Positions 44,778 to 53,957 of a stretch of DNA of 64,000 bases are shown one piece after another. The stretch spans positions 289,293-353,292 of the forward strand of contig NZ_JAKFFS010000007.1 in the NCBI RefSeq assembly GCF_021502725.1. The letters are read 5' to 3'. This stretch comes from Dyadobacter sp. CY345. GTDB taxonomy: Bacteria; Bacteroidota; Bacteroidia; Cytophagales; Spirosomataceae. Both the position numbers and the translations under genes were made by a program. Numbering within the stretch: the stretch's first letter is position 1; the number at the start of each line of letters is the position of its first letter. The notes beneath the pieces were generated by a model, which ran no database searches, had not been told where the DNA came from, and saw only the letters and a program-made list of their open reading frames with translations.

Positions 44778-46766
44778 ATGAATAACGATACTGGAATAGC
44801 TGGACTTGCAATATTGCATAACGATCCGGTAGTGATCGAAAACGTTATTCCCCAAATTGATCACGGGAAATTCCCCGTTAAGGTGATTGAAGGGGATACA
44901 TTTTTTGTGCAGGCCGATATTTTTGCAAACGGAAACAACAGTCTGGCTGCACGAATCCTCTATAAACATGAGAGTGAAAATAATTGGCGGGAAACTTATT
45001 TAAAGCCAATTGTCAATGATCGTTGGGAAGGACAATTTCCGGTAGAAAAAACCGGGTCATATAAGTATAAAATAAAAGCCTGGATTGATCCGATTGCTAC
45101 CTGGCAATCAGAAATGGTGAGAAGGGTTCATCATTATCTTTCCCTGACGGATTTGCTGTCTACCGGTGTTTCACTTTTGGAAAGTATGGCCGGAAAAGCC
45201 TCCAAAGAAGACAAAACACTTGTTAAGGAAGCAATCAGGATTTTTAAAGATCAAAAAAGAGCTGACGAAGCGGGGCAACTTGCGATGAGTTTTCGTTTTA
45301 CAGAGTGGCTTAACCGGTATCCGGACACGACATTATCAACTGAGACTTTTGATTTTGAAATAATTTCCAATCATAAAAAGGTCGAATTCAGCTCGTGGTA
45401 CACGATGTTTCCCCGCTCCGCTTCACCATTTAAAGGAAGACATGGAACATTTCAGGATGTCGTTAATTTACTTCCCAGAATTGCGAATATGGGGTTCGAT
45501 GTATTGAATTTTCCACCAATCCATCCGATCGGAAATGAAAAAAGGAAGGGGAAAAACGGAGGTAAAAAGCTTGAACATGACGATCCTGGCTCACCTTATG
45601 CGACCGGAAATTCTTATGGAGGACATGAAACCGTTCATCCTGAGCTGGGTACTTTTGACGATTTTAAAGATTTGGTCGCGGAAGCGAAGAAGCACGATAT
45701 CTCTATAGCGCTGGATTTCGCTTTACAGTTTTCGCCCGACCATCCCTGGTTGACCGGCCATCCCGATTGGTTTGAAAAACAAAGTTCCGGATCAAGCGAT
45801 TTGACAGCTTCGCCAAATTCTACGCAGCCCGATTTTTTGCGACTAAAAATCAATACAGGAAATAGTGAAGAAATCAAAAATGCTGTGCTGCAAATATTGC
45901 AGGTATGGATCGATTGTGGTGTTCAAATTTTCCGGATTGCCGAACCTGATTTTTATCCGGTAGGCTGGTGGCAGGAGATAATTCACGAAGTGAATACCAA
46001 AAGTCCTGAAATTATTTTTTACGCCGGAACTGTAACGCGTCCGAAAGTAATGAATTACCTCGCAAAATCAGGTTTTGCATTATCCGATTCTTATTTTATG
46101 TGGAGAAACTCCGGATATGAATTGCAGCAATATATCAATGAAATCGCCTATTCGGAACAGAAGGATTTTTTCAGACCTATTTTCCGGATCAACTCGCCCG
46201 ACCTCAATCCTTATAATCTACAATCAGGACATGAGCCTCAGCAATTGATCAGGTTTTTTCTGGCAGCAACCTTATCTGGCTGTTACGGTATTTATGGGCC
46301 GGTTTTTGAACAGTTGGTGTATGAGGCTTTTCCAGGCAAAGAAGATTACTGGAATTCGGAAAAGTATGAGATTAAACATTGGGATTGGGAAAAGGAAACG
46401 AAAATCACTTACCTGATTACGATGATTAACAAGATAAGAAAAGAGAATCAGGCGTTGCAGCAGACAAACCGGATCCATACCTGTGCCGTTCAAAATGATC
46501 AGATTCTGGCTTACTACAAAAGTCATGATAACGGTAATAAAATTCTTTGTGTTGTAAATCTGAATGCCCACCACAGGCAGTCTGGTATGGTTCAGGTTCC
46601 TTTACATTTAATAAATAAAAATCATGATGAAATTTTCATAGCCCACGACCTTATCACCGACGCGCGTTATGAATGGCGGGGCGAATGGAATTATGTTGAG
46701 CTCGATCCGCACATCCTTCCGTTCCATTTATTACGAATCGAGGATTATTATGGAGAATACTATTAA
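44778..46766 (+). CDS. GlgE-family maltosyltransferase homologue lacking catalytic residues (predicted pseudoenzyme)
   Basis: ATG at 44778 gives 662 aa; an upstream TTG frame is less likely. N-terminal DUF3416-type beta domain (about 15-110), then a GH13 barrel with GlgE-specific segments (MGFDVLNFPPIHPIG, ALDFALQFSPDHPWLTGHPDWF, YFMWRNSGYELQQYI, SEKYEIKHWDW). GlgE makes alpha-1,4 glucan from maltose-1-phosphate. Here the nucleophile Asp of the FRVDNP motif is Ala388 (FRIAEP) and the acid/base Glu of the LAEAFTRP motif is Gly417 (YAGTVTRP). Both sit at a constant offset of six from Asp394 and Glu423 of the Streptomyces enzyme, as remembered. The third carboxylate is kept (Asp475, SPDLNPY). 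The ORF is otherwise intact, so it is probably a conserved non-catalytic protein. Confidence 0.85.
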   Translation: MNNDTGIAGLAILHNDPVVIENVIPQIDHGKFPVKVIEGDTFFVQADIFANGNNSLAARILYKHESENNWRETYLKPIVNDRWEGQFPVEKTGSYKYKIKAWIDPIATWQSEMVRRVHHYLSLTDLLSTGVSLLESMAGKASKEDKTLVKEAIRIFKDQKRADEAGQLAMSFRFTEWLNRYPDTTLSTETFDFEIISNHKKVEFSSWYTMFPRSASPFKGRHGTFQDVVNLLPRIANMGFDVLNFPPIHPIGNEKRKGKNGGKKLEHDDPGSPYATGNSYGGHETVHPELGTFDDFKDLVAEAKKHDISIALDFALQFSPDHPWLTGHPDWFEKQSSGSSDLTASPNSTQPDFLRLKINTGNSEEIKNAVLQILQVWIDCGVQIFRIAEPDFYPVGWWQEIIHEVNTKSPEIIFYAGTVTRPKVMNYLAKSGFALSDSYFMWRNSGYELQQYINEIAYSEQKDFFRPIFRINSPDLNPYNLQSGHEPQQLIRFFLAATLSGCYGIYGPVFEQLVYEAFPGKEDYWNSEKYEIKHWDWEKETKITYLITMINKIRKENQALQQTNRIHTCAVQNDQILAYYKSHDNGNKILCVVNLNAHHRQSGMVQVPLHLINKNHDEIFIAHDLITDARYEWRGEWNYVELDPHILPFHLLRIEDYYGEYY

Positions 46767-46883
46767 AAAGTTGGCAAATACGGATAAGTGACAAATAAGT
46801 ATTGGTTTTTTACATGAAAAAAGGTGAATTTGGTGGTTGCAGAGAGTTTCTGCCAAATTTTCACTCTTACATTATTACTACTT

Positions 46884-48089
46884 ATGAAAAAGCTGTTACT
46901 TCTCCTAGCTCTGCCTTTAATATCGCAAGCCCAGACAAATCCGGATGCTATCAAGGAAAAAGCTGCCAAGATTCACGAAAAAGCGTTGACTATCGACACG
47001 CATGCGGATGTGCCGATTAACATGATGAAAGAAGGGTTTGATGTTGCGATTGAACATGATTATGCAAAGGACGGTTCTCAAATCGATTTTCCGAGAATGA
47101 AAAAAGGTGGCATGGACGGCATGTTTTTCGCAGTTTATTTAGGACAGGGAAAACGTTCTCCGGAGACCAATGCCGAAGCAAAGAAAAAGGCGTTAGCGAT
47201 TTTTGATAAAATTCATGATGCCGTTAAGAAAAATCCGGAAGTTGCCGGTATTGCTACCACACGTGCGGATGCTTACAGATTGCAAAAAGAAGGCAAAAGG
47301 GCGGTTTTTATAGGTATGGAAAATGGCTGGCCGGTTAATAACGATCTTGCCAACCTTAAACTGTACTATGATCTTGGTCTTCGATATATCACACTCTCTC
47401 ATTCGGCAAACAACGATATCGCCGATTCTTCAACAGATCCCGACGGACCGGAATGGAACGGTTTGAGCCCTTTTGGAGAGCAAGTTGTGAAAGAAATGAA
47501 CCGTTTGGGAATGATGGTGGATATTTCTCACGTATCTGATTCAACCTTTTATGATGTTATTAAATTGACGAAAGTACCGGTTATTGCTTCCCATTCGTCT
47601 TGCCGCGCGCTGTGTGATGTGCCAAGAAATATGACAGATGACATGATCAAAACTTTGGCTAAAAATGGTGGTGTGATACAGATCAATTTTGTTCCCGGTT
47701 TCGTGAAAAAGCCTTCGATGCAGCAGGAGCTGTCTGTGAAGGCGCTTCGTTTGAAACTGCGTCAAACCGATCTTTCGCCGGAAGATAGAAAGGCGCTTTT
47801 TGAAGAAATGAAGGCAAATTCAAAGAAATACGAGTCAGATATGCCGACGATCGTAGATGCTGTCAATCATATCGAGCACGTTATAAAGCTAACCAGTGTA
47901 GATCACGTGGGGATTGGCATGGATCTTGATGGCGGTGGAAGGGTAAAAGGACTGGATGATGTGAGCCAGATTGGTGTGATCACAGAGGAACTTGTTCGCC
48001 GTGGTTATTCAGCGAAAGATATCGAGAAGATATGGGGCGGAAATATCATGCGGGTATTAGAAGCAGTTGAAAAGGGGAAAACGATGTAA
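46884..48089 (+). CDS. Secreted M19 (renal dipeptidase-type) membrane dipeptidase
   Basis: Start at the ATG at 46884, which begins a signal peptide (MKKLLLLLALPLISQAQ); a GTG frame 60 bases upstream does not. 401 aa. Binuclear zinc site residues are visible: His40 and Asp42 (IDTHADVPI), Glu in GMENGWPV, His in LSHSAN, His in IASHSSCRA, and Asp in GIGMDLDGG. Hydrolyses dipeptides in the periplasm. It lies between GlgE-like and GlgB genes without obvious functional relation. Confidence 0.92.
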   Translation: MKKLLLLLALPLISQAQTNPDAIKEKAAKIHEKALTIDTHADVPINMMKEGFDVAIEHDYAKDGSQIDFPRMKKGGMDGMFFAVYLGQGKRSPETNAEAKKKALAIFDKIHDAVKKNPEVAGIATTRADAYRLQKEGKRAVFIGMENGWPVNNDLANLKLYYDLGLRYITLSHSANNDIADSSTDPDGPEWNGLSPFGEQVVKEMNRLGMMVDISHVSDSTFYDVIKLTKVPVIASHSSCRALCDVPRNMTDDMIKTLAKNGGVIQINFVPGFVKKPSMQQELSVKALRLKLRQTDLSPEDRKALFEEMKANSKKYESDMPTIVDAVNHIEHVIKLTSVDHVGIGMDLDGGGRVKGLDDVSQIGVITEELVRRGYSAKDIEKIWGGNIMRVLEAVEKGKTM

Positions 48090-48163
48090 CAAAAGTACTT
48101 TGGCATTGGTTTTTTAGATGAGATATGAAATAATAGATACATTTTAAGAAATAGTTTAATAAA

Positions 48164-48241
48164 ATTGTAAATTGAAGCGATTACGGACGGGAGCTAACAA
48201 CTCCCCGGTAGTCCATACTCTCATCCGATTATTGTAAATTG
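48164..48241 (+). promoter_or_regulatory. Structured leader upstream of glgB
   Basis: Direct repeat ATTGTAAATTG at 48164-48174 and 48231-48241. Between them is a nested hairpin: GGAC/GTCC outside and GGGAG/CTCCC inside (48185-48213). There is no U tract, so it does not look like a simple terminator of the dipeptidase gene. Confidence 0.4.
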
Positions 48242-48252
48242 TATATTAACCA

Positions 48253-50250
48253 ATGACTAAGTCAACAAGTAAAAATAAAAAGAATGCGTCCCAAGCGCCT
48301 TCGGTGGACCAGGAATTGGTTTCGGTGGAAAAGCCTGATTTGAAGCCAGTAGAAACCCTTACCCGTTTTACAGACTTCGACATTCACTTGTTTAAGCAGG
48401 GGAAACATTTCAAGTTATATGAAAAACTGGGTTCCCATGTCATGGACTTTCAGGGCGTTACGGGAACCTATTTTGCAGTTTGGGCACCAAATGCCTCGTC
48501 CATTGCAGTGATCGGGAACTTTAACGGTTGGAATAAAGGAGAACACCGACTCGCACCACGTTGGGACAGTTCCGGAATCTGGGAAGGATGGATTCCTAAC
48601 ATCGGTGTCGGCGAAGTCTACAAATATTATATTGTTACAAATGACGGCCAGCACCTGGAAAAATCTGACCCGTTTGCATTGTGGTGCGAAGTGGCTCCCA
48701 GAACTGCCTCCATTGTTTGGGATACCTGGTATGAGTGGAACGATGCGGAATGGCTTAAAACCAGAAAAGAAAAAAATAAATTAAATGCACCGATTTCGGT
48801 GTACGAGGTGCATTTAGGATCCTGGCAACGCGACCCGTCGGATCCCGAGCGTTTCCTGACTTATAAGGAAATTGCAGAAACGCTTGTTCCTTATGTAAAG
48901 GAAATGGGCTTTACGCACGTAGAGCTGATGCCGATCATGGAACATCCGTATCCGCCTTCGTGGGGATATCAGATCACAGGATATTTTTCCTGCGCGTCCC
49001 GGATGGGAACACCGCAAGAGCTTATGTATCTGATTGATCGGTTGCACCAGGAAGGAATTGGTGTTTATGTGGACTGGGTTCCTTCGCATTTTCCAGGTGA
49101 TGCCCACGGACTTTTCCGTTTCGACGGAACGTCACTTTACGAACATGAAGATCCTAGAAAAGGATACCACCCGGATTGGAAAAGTTACATATTCAATTAT
49201 GGCAGAAACGAAGTTCGTTCATTCTTGATAAGCAACGCTATTTTCTGGATGGATCGTTATCATACCGATGGTCTTCGTGTGGATGCGGTTGCTTCCATGT
49301 TATATCTTGATTATTCAAGAAAACACGGCGAATGGATTCCGAACGAATTTGGCGGTCGCGAGAATCTTGAAGCGATCTCCTTGCTTCGTGACATGAACAT
49401 CGCGGCGTATTCTGAGTTTCCAGATATTCAAAGCATTGCAGAAGAATCCACAGCATTTCCTGGCGTATCCCGTCCGGTGTTTGTCGGCGGGCTTGGTTTT
49501 GGTATGAAATGGATGATGGGTTGGATGAACGACACTTTGAAATATTTCGAGAAAGATCCAGCTTTCCGTAAATGGCATCAGGACCAGCTGACATTTAGTT
49601 TAGTTTATGCTTTCTCTGAAAACTTCATGCTACCGTTTTCCCACGATGAAGTGGTTTACGGGAAGAAATCGCTTATTAATAAAATGCCCGGCGATGAGTG
49701 GCAGAAGTTTGCGAATTTGAGGTTGATGTTCAGTTATATGTTCACGCATCCGGGAACAAAACTTATGTTCATGGGTTGTGAATTTGGACAAACGTCTGAA
49801 TGGAACTTTGAACAAAGTCTTGACTGGCATTTGCTCGATTTTGCTCCACATAAAGGAATGAAGGAATGCGTGAAGGCGTTGAACAAGATTTACAAAACTG
49901 AAATTGCGCTATCGGAATATTCATTCTCTAGCGAAGGTTTTGAGTGGATTGATACACAGGACAGAGAAAATTCTGTTTTGGTATATGCAAGAAAATCTTC
50001 AGATCCTGCGCATAATCTTGTTATAGTTCTTAATCTGACAGCAGTTCCAAGACCGGATTATAGAGTAGGTGTTTTAACGGGAGGTTTGTGGGAAGAAGTT
50101 TTCAATTCTGATGATTTGCTGTATTACGGAAGTGGACAGTTAAATGCTCAGCCTGTAAAAGCTGAAAACCAGTTATGGCATGGGAAGGACTTTTCGGTGA
50201 AATTAAATCTTCCGCCTATGGCTGCGGTGATACTTAAAAAGAAGTTATAG
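48253..50250 (+). CDS. glgB: 1,4-alpha-glucan branching enzyme GlgB
   Basis: Protein of 665 aa. A Lys/Ser-rich N-terminal tail (about 1-30), CBM48 domain (about 40-140, GTYFAVWAPNASSIAVIGNFN), GH13 barrel and C-terminal beta domain. Catalytic residues are complete: nucleophile Asp344 (LRVDAVAS), acid/base Glu397 (SIAEESTAFPG) and Asp465 (FSHDEVVYG), with spacings of 53 and 121 as remembered for E. coli GlgB. Introduces alpha-1,6 branches in glycogen. No other intact glycogen gene is in the window. A hairpin terminator follows. Confidence 0.95.
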   Translation: MTKSTSKNKKNASQAPSVDQELVSVEKPDLKPVETLTRFTDFDIHLFKQGKHFKLYEKLGSHVMDFQGVTGTYFAVWAPNASSIAVIGNFNGWNKGEHRLAPRWDSSGIWEGWIPNIGVGEVYKYYIVTNDGQHLEKSDPFALWCEVAPRTASIVWDTWYEWNDAEWLKTRKEKNKLNAPISVYEVHLGSWQRDPSDPERFLTYKEIAETLVPYVKEMGFTHVELMPIMEHPYPPSWGYQITGYFSCASRMGTPQELMYLIDRLHQEGIGVYVDWVPSHFPGDAHGLFRFDGTSLYEHEDPRKGYHPDWKSYIFNYGRNEVRSFLISNAIFWMDRYHTDGLRVDAVASMLYLDYSRKHGEWIPNEFGGRENLEAISLLRDMNIAAYSEFPDIQSIAEESTAFPGVSRPVFVGGLGFGMKWMMGWMNDTLKYFEKDPAFRKWHQDQLTFSLVYAFSENFMLPFSHDEVVYGKKSLINKMPGDEWQKFANLRLMFSYMFTHPGTKLMFMGCEFGQTSEWNFEQSLDWHLLDFAPHKGMKECVKALNKIYKTEIALSEYSFSSEGFEWIDTQDRENSVLVYARKSSDPAHNLVIVLNLTAVPRPDYRVGVLTGGLWEEVFNSDDLLYYGSGQLNAQPVKAENQLWHGKDFSVKLNLPPMAAVILKKKL

Positions 50251-50348
50251 TTGTCAATATTGTTATTGTGCAACTTGCGGAAAAAGTAGCCGTTGGATAA
50301 GAATACGTCAAATTTAAATTAAGAAATTTAAAAAACAGGAATAAGTTA

Positions 50349-50379
50349 AAGGCAGAGACATCTCTGCCTTATTTTTTTA
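50349..50379 (+). terminator. Terminator after glgB
   Basis: AAGGCAGAGA / TCTCTGCCTT (50349-50358, 50361-50370) followed by ATTTTTTT. Confidence 0.88.
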
Positions 50380-50465
50380 GACTATATTTGAAAATCTATA
50401 TTTTCGAAATGGAAAGGGATATTTGAAAAATAGAATTTTACATATCAACAAACTTGCTAATCGCC

Positions 50466-50699
50466 ATGACAAAGGAAATCGAAGACGCGCTCTTGTTATT
50501 CCTTACAGCGGATGACAGAAACTTTATAGAATTTCCTGCCGAAAGCCAGGATCAATTCCAGGAAGCGACAGAATTATTAAGGAAAGAAGGACTGGTGACA
50601 GTCACAATAATGGAAGAAGACGGAATTAACATAACAGCCAGTCTGACTGAGAACGGATTAAGTGAAATTCATAAAATAAGAGAAAAGAGAAATGTCTGA
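50466..50699 (+). CDS. Small hypothetical protein, winged-helix-like
   Basis: ATG at 50466 (MTKEIEDALLLFLTADDRN), 77 aa. Pattern of helices followed by a beta hairpin (EATELLRKEGLVTVTIMEEDGINITASLTENGLSEI) recalls a winged-helix domain. No family recognised. A TATATTTG box at 50393-50400 may be its -7 element, but no matching -33 element was seen. Confidence 0.5.
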   Translation: MTKEIEDALLLFLTADDRNFIEFPAESQDQFQEATELLRKEGLVTVTIMEEDGINITASLTENGLSEIHKIREKRNV

Positions 50700-50780
50700 C
50701 AAGGCTGATGATTTAATTAAAAGCCTTGAACCTGTTTTTTTACATTTCTTTATCTTTACGTCAGCATAATTATTAAAAAA

Positions 50781-51464
50781 ATGAAAATTTTAAGACTATC
50801 AGTAGTATTATTTTTGTTGAGTACCGCTATTTCTAATGCGCAATATACGTCTCGGGTGACTTCCGGAATAGATCTGGGAACGGGTTATTACGACAAGGAA
50901 TGGGCACCTTCTGCGATGTATCATCAGGAATTAAGTGTTAAGGCTTTTCCATGGTTCAATCTTGGGTGGGGCGTGCGTACGGCAGCATACTATACGGGTG
51001 ACAAAACGCTAGTACCCGACAATTTACAATCAAAAGGAGATTCATTGAAATTTGGCAGACTTTCTTCCAATTCTTTAAGTGTGCTTTTCGGCATTTCTTT
51101 GAAATTTGGGAAATTAGATATCGGCGCGAACACGGATATTATGGGAATTGCGATCGGCGTAAAGCGGAATGGATATTATGTAAAAAATGCTTTTCCAACT
51201 GGTGAAAGTTCAGATTATTACAATAGCAATGTCCCGAGTTCACCGAACTTTTTCAACGTTGTTCCACTGGCATTTGAAAAAAATAGCGGACAGTCAGAGG
51301 TGTTCGTACGTTACTGGATTACTGAAAGGGTTGGCGTAAAACTTGGATATGTTCACGGACGTCAGACGTACAAAACCGACGTTAAGCTTGACAACAATCA
51401 GAACATGTTTTCCACCACCTACGATATGCCTTATGTCGCAGTATCTTTCCCGTTGTATAACTAA
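50781..51464 (+). CDS. Predicted outer-membrane or periplasmic beta-barrel protein
   Basis: Protein of 227 aa with a signal peptide (MKILRLSVVLFLLSTAISNAQ). The mature part shows alternating amphipathic strands (LSVKAFPWFNLGWGVRTAAYY, LSVLFGISLKFGKLDIGANTD, EVFVRYWITERVGVKLGYVHG) and ends with a terminal strand of the barrel type (YVAVSFPLYN). No specific family. A TTG-N22-TATCTTTA promoter-like pair lies at 50726-50758. The next gene begins 26 bases downstream. Confidence 0.65.
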   Translation: MKILRLSVVLFLLSTAISNAQYTSRVTSGIDLGTGYYDKEWAPSAMYHQELSVKAFPWFNLGWGVRTAAYYTGDKTLVPDNLQSKGDSLKFGRLSSNSLSVLFGISLKFGKLDIGANTDIMGIAIGVKRNGYYVKNAFPTGESSDYYNSNVPSSPNFFNVVPLAFEKNSGQSEVFVRYWITERVGVKLGYVHGRQTYKTDVKLDNNQNMFSTTYDMPYVAVSFPLYN

Positions 51465-51490
51465 AATTCAACATTTATAGCGAAGTCAAT

Positions 51491-52162
51491 ATGAGTGAGA
51501 AACTTGTTGATTCCCACAAATACAACTTGTGGAAAGGAAATCTAGAAAAAAACGGTCTTGACATTCACGGCATAGAAGAGGTTTATTCCCGGAGAAATGG
51601 AAACGGTGAAATTCTGTTTTCTCTGCTGATGACTGACGCAACCACGCCAGAGGGTGATAAGATTCCTCCAATCTGTTTTCTAAAAGGAGAGGTTGTTTGT
51701 GTACTGATTTGTTTCATTGAAAAAGAGACAAGAGAAAAATTTCTACTTCTGGTTCGTCAACGCAGAATTTGTGATGGATCATTAACTTATGAACATCCAG
51801 CTGGAATGCTGGATAGTGAAAGCGATGCGGCCTCTGTTGCTGCCCGTGAGGTTTTTGAGGAAACAGGGATCAGCATTCCGAAGGAGGAGCTGGTCGAACT
51901 AAATAAAGATCCTTTCTTCCCTTCAACAGGAACGAGTGACGAGGCGATGTATTTGTTTTACAGCGAAATAGAATTGACCTCTGAGCAAATTGCTTCATAT
52001 CATAATCAAACGCAAGGCTTAATATCTGATCATGAGTTTATTACTACGCATGTAGTTCCATTCACTGAGGGTCATAAATTGATTACGAACGTAAATGGAA
52101 TCCTGCTTGATTACATGTATCTGAAACATGTGGAAGACTGGGAGTTGATGAAAAAAATATAA
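51491..52162 (+). CDS. Nudix hydrolase family protein
   Basis: Protein of 223 aa. The Nudix box GMLDSESDAASVAAREVFEETGI keeps REVFEETG, but the first Glu of the Gx5Ex7REUxEExGU consensus is Ser, with a Glu one residue before it. Preceding YEHPAGMLD and following strand pattern suggest NDP-sugar or ADP-ribose-type substrates; ELNKDPFFPSTGTSDEAMYLF is consistent with the ADP-sugar hydrolase loop. Cytoplasmic. It starts 26 bases after the barrel gene and ends just before tRNA-Arg. Confidence 0.78.
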   Translation: MSEKLVDSHKYNLWKGNLEKNGLDIHGIEEVYSRRNGNGEILFSLLMTDATTPEGDKIPPICFLKGEVVCVLICFIEKETREKFLLLVRQRRICDGSLTYEHPAGMLDSESDAASVAAREVFEETGISIPKEELVELNKDPFFPSTGTSDEAMYLFYSEIELTSEQIASYHNQTQGLISDHEFITTHVVPFTEGHKLITNVNGILLDYMYLKHVEDWELMKKI

Positions 52163-52265
52163 TTCGCACCGTTAACGTCATTATTTTGAACAATTTCTTT
52201 TAATCAGTAACAAGAAATCAAAATAGAAACTATATTTGCACCCCGTTACAGGCTTTATGCCGCCC

Positions 52266-52337
52266 GCACCCATAGTTCAATGGATAGAATTTCGGTTTCC
52301 GGTACCGACGATATGAGTTCGAATCTCGTTGGGTGCA
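52266..52337 (+). tRNA. tRNA-Arg (anticodon CCG)
   Basis: Cloverleaf folded by eye: acceptor GCACCCA / TGGGTGC with discriminator A, D stem GTTC/GAAT, anticodon stem TCGGT/ACCGA around TTCCGGT (anticodon CCG), T arm ATGAG-TTCGAAT-CTCGT. No encoded CCA. It is followed by a terminator and an integrase, a classic island insertion site. Confidence 0.9.
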
Positions 52338-52361
52338 CTGAATGACATAACAAAAACAAAC

Positions 52362-52402
52362 AAAACCCTGCAAATCAATGATTTACAGGGTTTTTGTTTT
52401 TT
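52362..52402 (+). terminator. Terminator after tRNA-Arg
   Basis: 16-base arms with one mismatch (52362-52377, 52379-52394), stem AAAACCCTG/CAGGGTTTT, followed by a T-rich tail. Confidence 0.85.
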
Positions 52403-52585
52403 GAAAATGCGTCAAAATATTCAATATTTCGCAATATGATGGTGAGTAAATCGAGAGTCACATACTTCGAAAAAAATGACTCACCAGAATGTGTGTAATT
52501 TATTGTTTATCAGCTTGTTTACCTCGTTTACATCTTGTTTTTTTTGTGCTGCAAACCTACTTTTATTCACTTAAAAAAGTATGTT

Positions 52586-53809
52586 ATGCTTAGTAAAACA
52601 TTCACATTACTGTTCTATTTAAAAAAGCCGAAGAATTATGTTGATGGTAGAATGCCGATTTATATGCGTTTTACCATTGACAGACAACGTATTGAAATTG
52701 CTACTAAACGCGAATGCGAGCCAGAAAAATGGAATGCATCTGCGGGAAGGAAGGTAGGTCAAAAAGAAGATGTTCGTGCGCTTAATGCTTTTTTAGATTC
52801 TTTGCAAACAAAGGTTTATGAGGCGCAACGCAGCCTTGTTGACAATGGAAAGTCTGTTACTGCTGGTAGTATTAAAGATATCCTCACTGGGGTAGCCGAT
52901 AGACCGAGAATGATTATGGAAATTTTCAAGGAGCACAATGAGGAAATGTTTGCCTTGGTAGGAAAGGATTTCGCAAAGGGCACCTATAATCGCTATGAGG
53001 CTGCTATGCGAAACGTTCAGGAATTCTTGATTTATAAATACAAGGTAGAGAACGTTTGTTTAGACAAACTGGATTACGGCCTTATTTCGGCTAATGCATT
53101 TTATCTTAAACATAAACAAAATATTTCGCATAATACGACTATGGAGTATCTGTTATATCTCAAAAAGATAGTCTTGATATTTGTAAAAAATGGTTGGATT
53201 GTTCGTGATCCGTTCTTTGCTTTCAGCATGGCAAAACAGGAAGTGGATCGAAGACCACTGGATGAAAATGAATTAAAGGCAATTGAAACAAAAGAATTTC
53301 CAAACGAAAGGTTGAGGAAGGTAAGGGACATATTTTTGTTCTGTTGTCATACAGGGCTCTCTTACTTAAACGTTCAAAAGCTAAAAAGGTCAGAGATGAT
53401 AGACTGGTTAGATGGCAAAAAGTGGTTATCCATCAATCGTCAGAAGACTGATGCTCCTTCACGAATCCCGTTGCTGCAATTACCTTTGGAGATTTTGGAC
53501 CGTTATGCAGATCATTTACATTGCCAGGCGCAGGATAAATTACTTCCGGTTATGACAAATCAGCGAATGAATTCATACCTCAAACAAATCGCGGATGTCT
53601 GCGTAATTGAAAGAGACATCACATTTCATTTGGCACGTCATACGTTCGCAACAACGGTAACGCTTTCTAATGATGTTCCGATTGAAAGCGTATGAAAAAT
53701 GTTGGGTTATAAAGACCTAAGAACAACACAACATTACGCAAAAATTGTGGATAAGAAGGTGGGTAATGACATGGAAGACCTACGTAGAAAATTGGAAATA
53801 AAATCTTAA
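52586..53809 (+). pseudogene. Tyrosine recombinase (island integrase) interrupted by an in-frame TGA
   Basis: ATG at 52586 (MLSKTFTLLFYLKKPKNYVD) begins an arm-binding domain, followed by a SAM-like core-binding domain (FKEHNEEMFALVGKDFAKGT) and the catalytic domain (IFLFCCHTGLSYLNVQKL; HLARHTFATTVTLSNDVPIESV). The frame stops at TGA 53693-53695. Reading on in the same frame gives KMLGYKDLRTTQHYAKIVDK and ends at TAA 53807-53809, restoring the usual length and the catalytic Tyr (TQHYAKI). One nonsense codon therefore removes the nucleophile. Ser in the TGLS motif instead of Arg is normal for Bacteroidota integrases of the IntDOT type. Confidence 0.88.
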
Positions 53810-53870
53810 ATATGACCGCTAGTACGATTACCGCTGGCTCTACTGCTGATTGAAAGATGCAAATTTCTTA

Positions 53871-53910
53871 ATAGCCCGTAAAATAAAGGTTTACGGGCTA
53901 TTTCGTTTCT
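53871..53910 (+). terminator. Terminator after the integrase
   Basis: ATAGCCCGTAAA / TTTACGGGCTAT perfect arms (53871-53882, 53890-53901) followed by TTCGTTTCTTTC. Confidence 0.85.
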
Positions 53911-53957
53911 TTCTTGTACCATGATCGAGGTATCTATTTATTTGCACCTTTAATTGG

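Noticed and set aside
44778..46766. Calling this gene functional glgE
   Set aside because: Two of three catalytic carboxylates are replaced by Ala and Gly.
53690..53700. Frameshift in the integrase
   Set aside because: The frame on both sides of the TGA is the same, so the lesion is a nonsense codon, not an indel.
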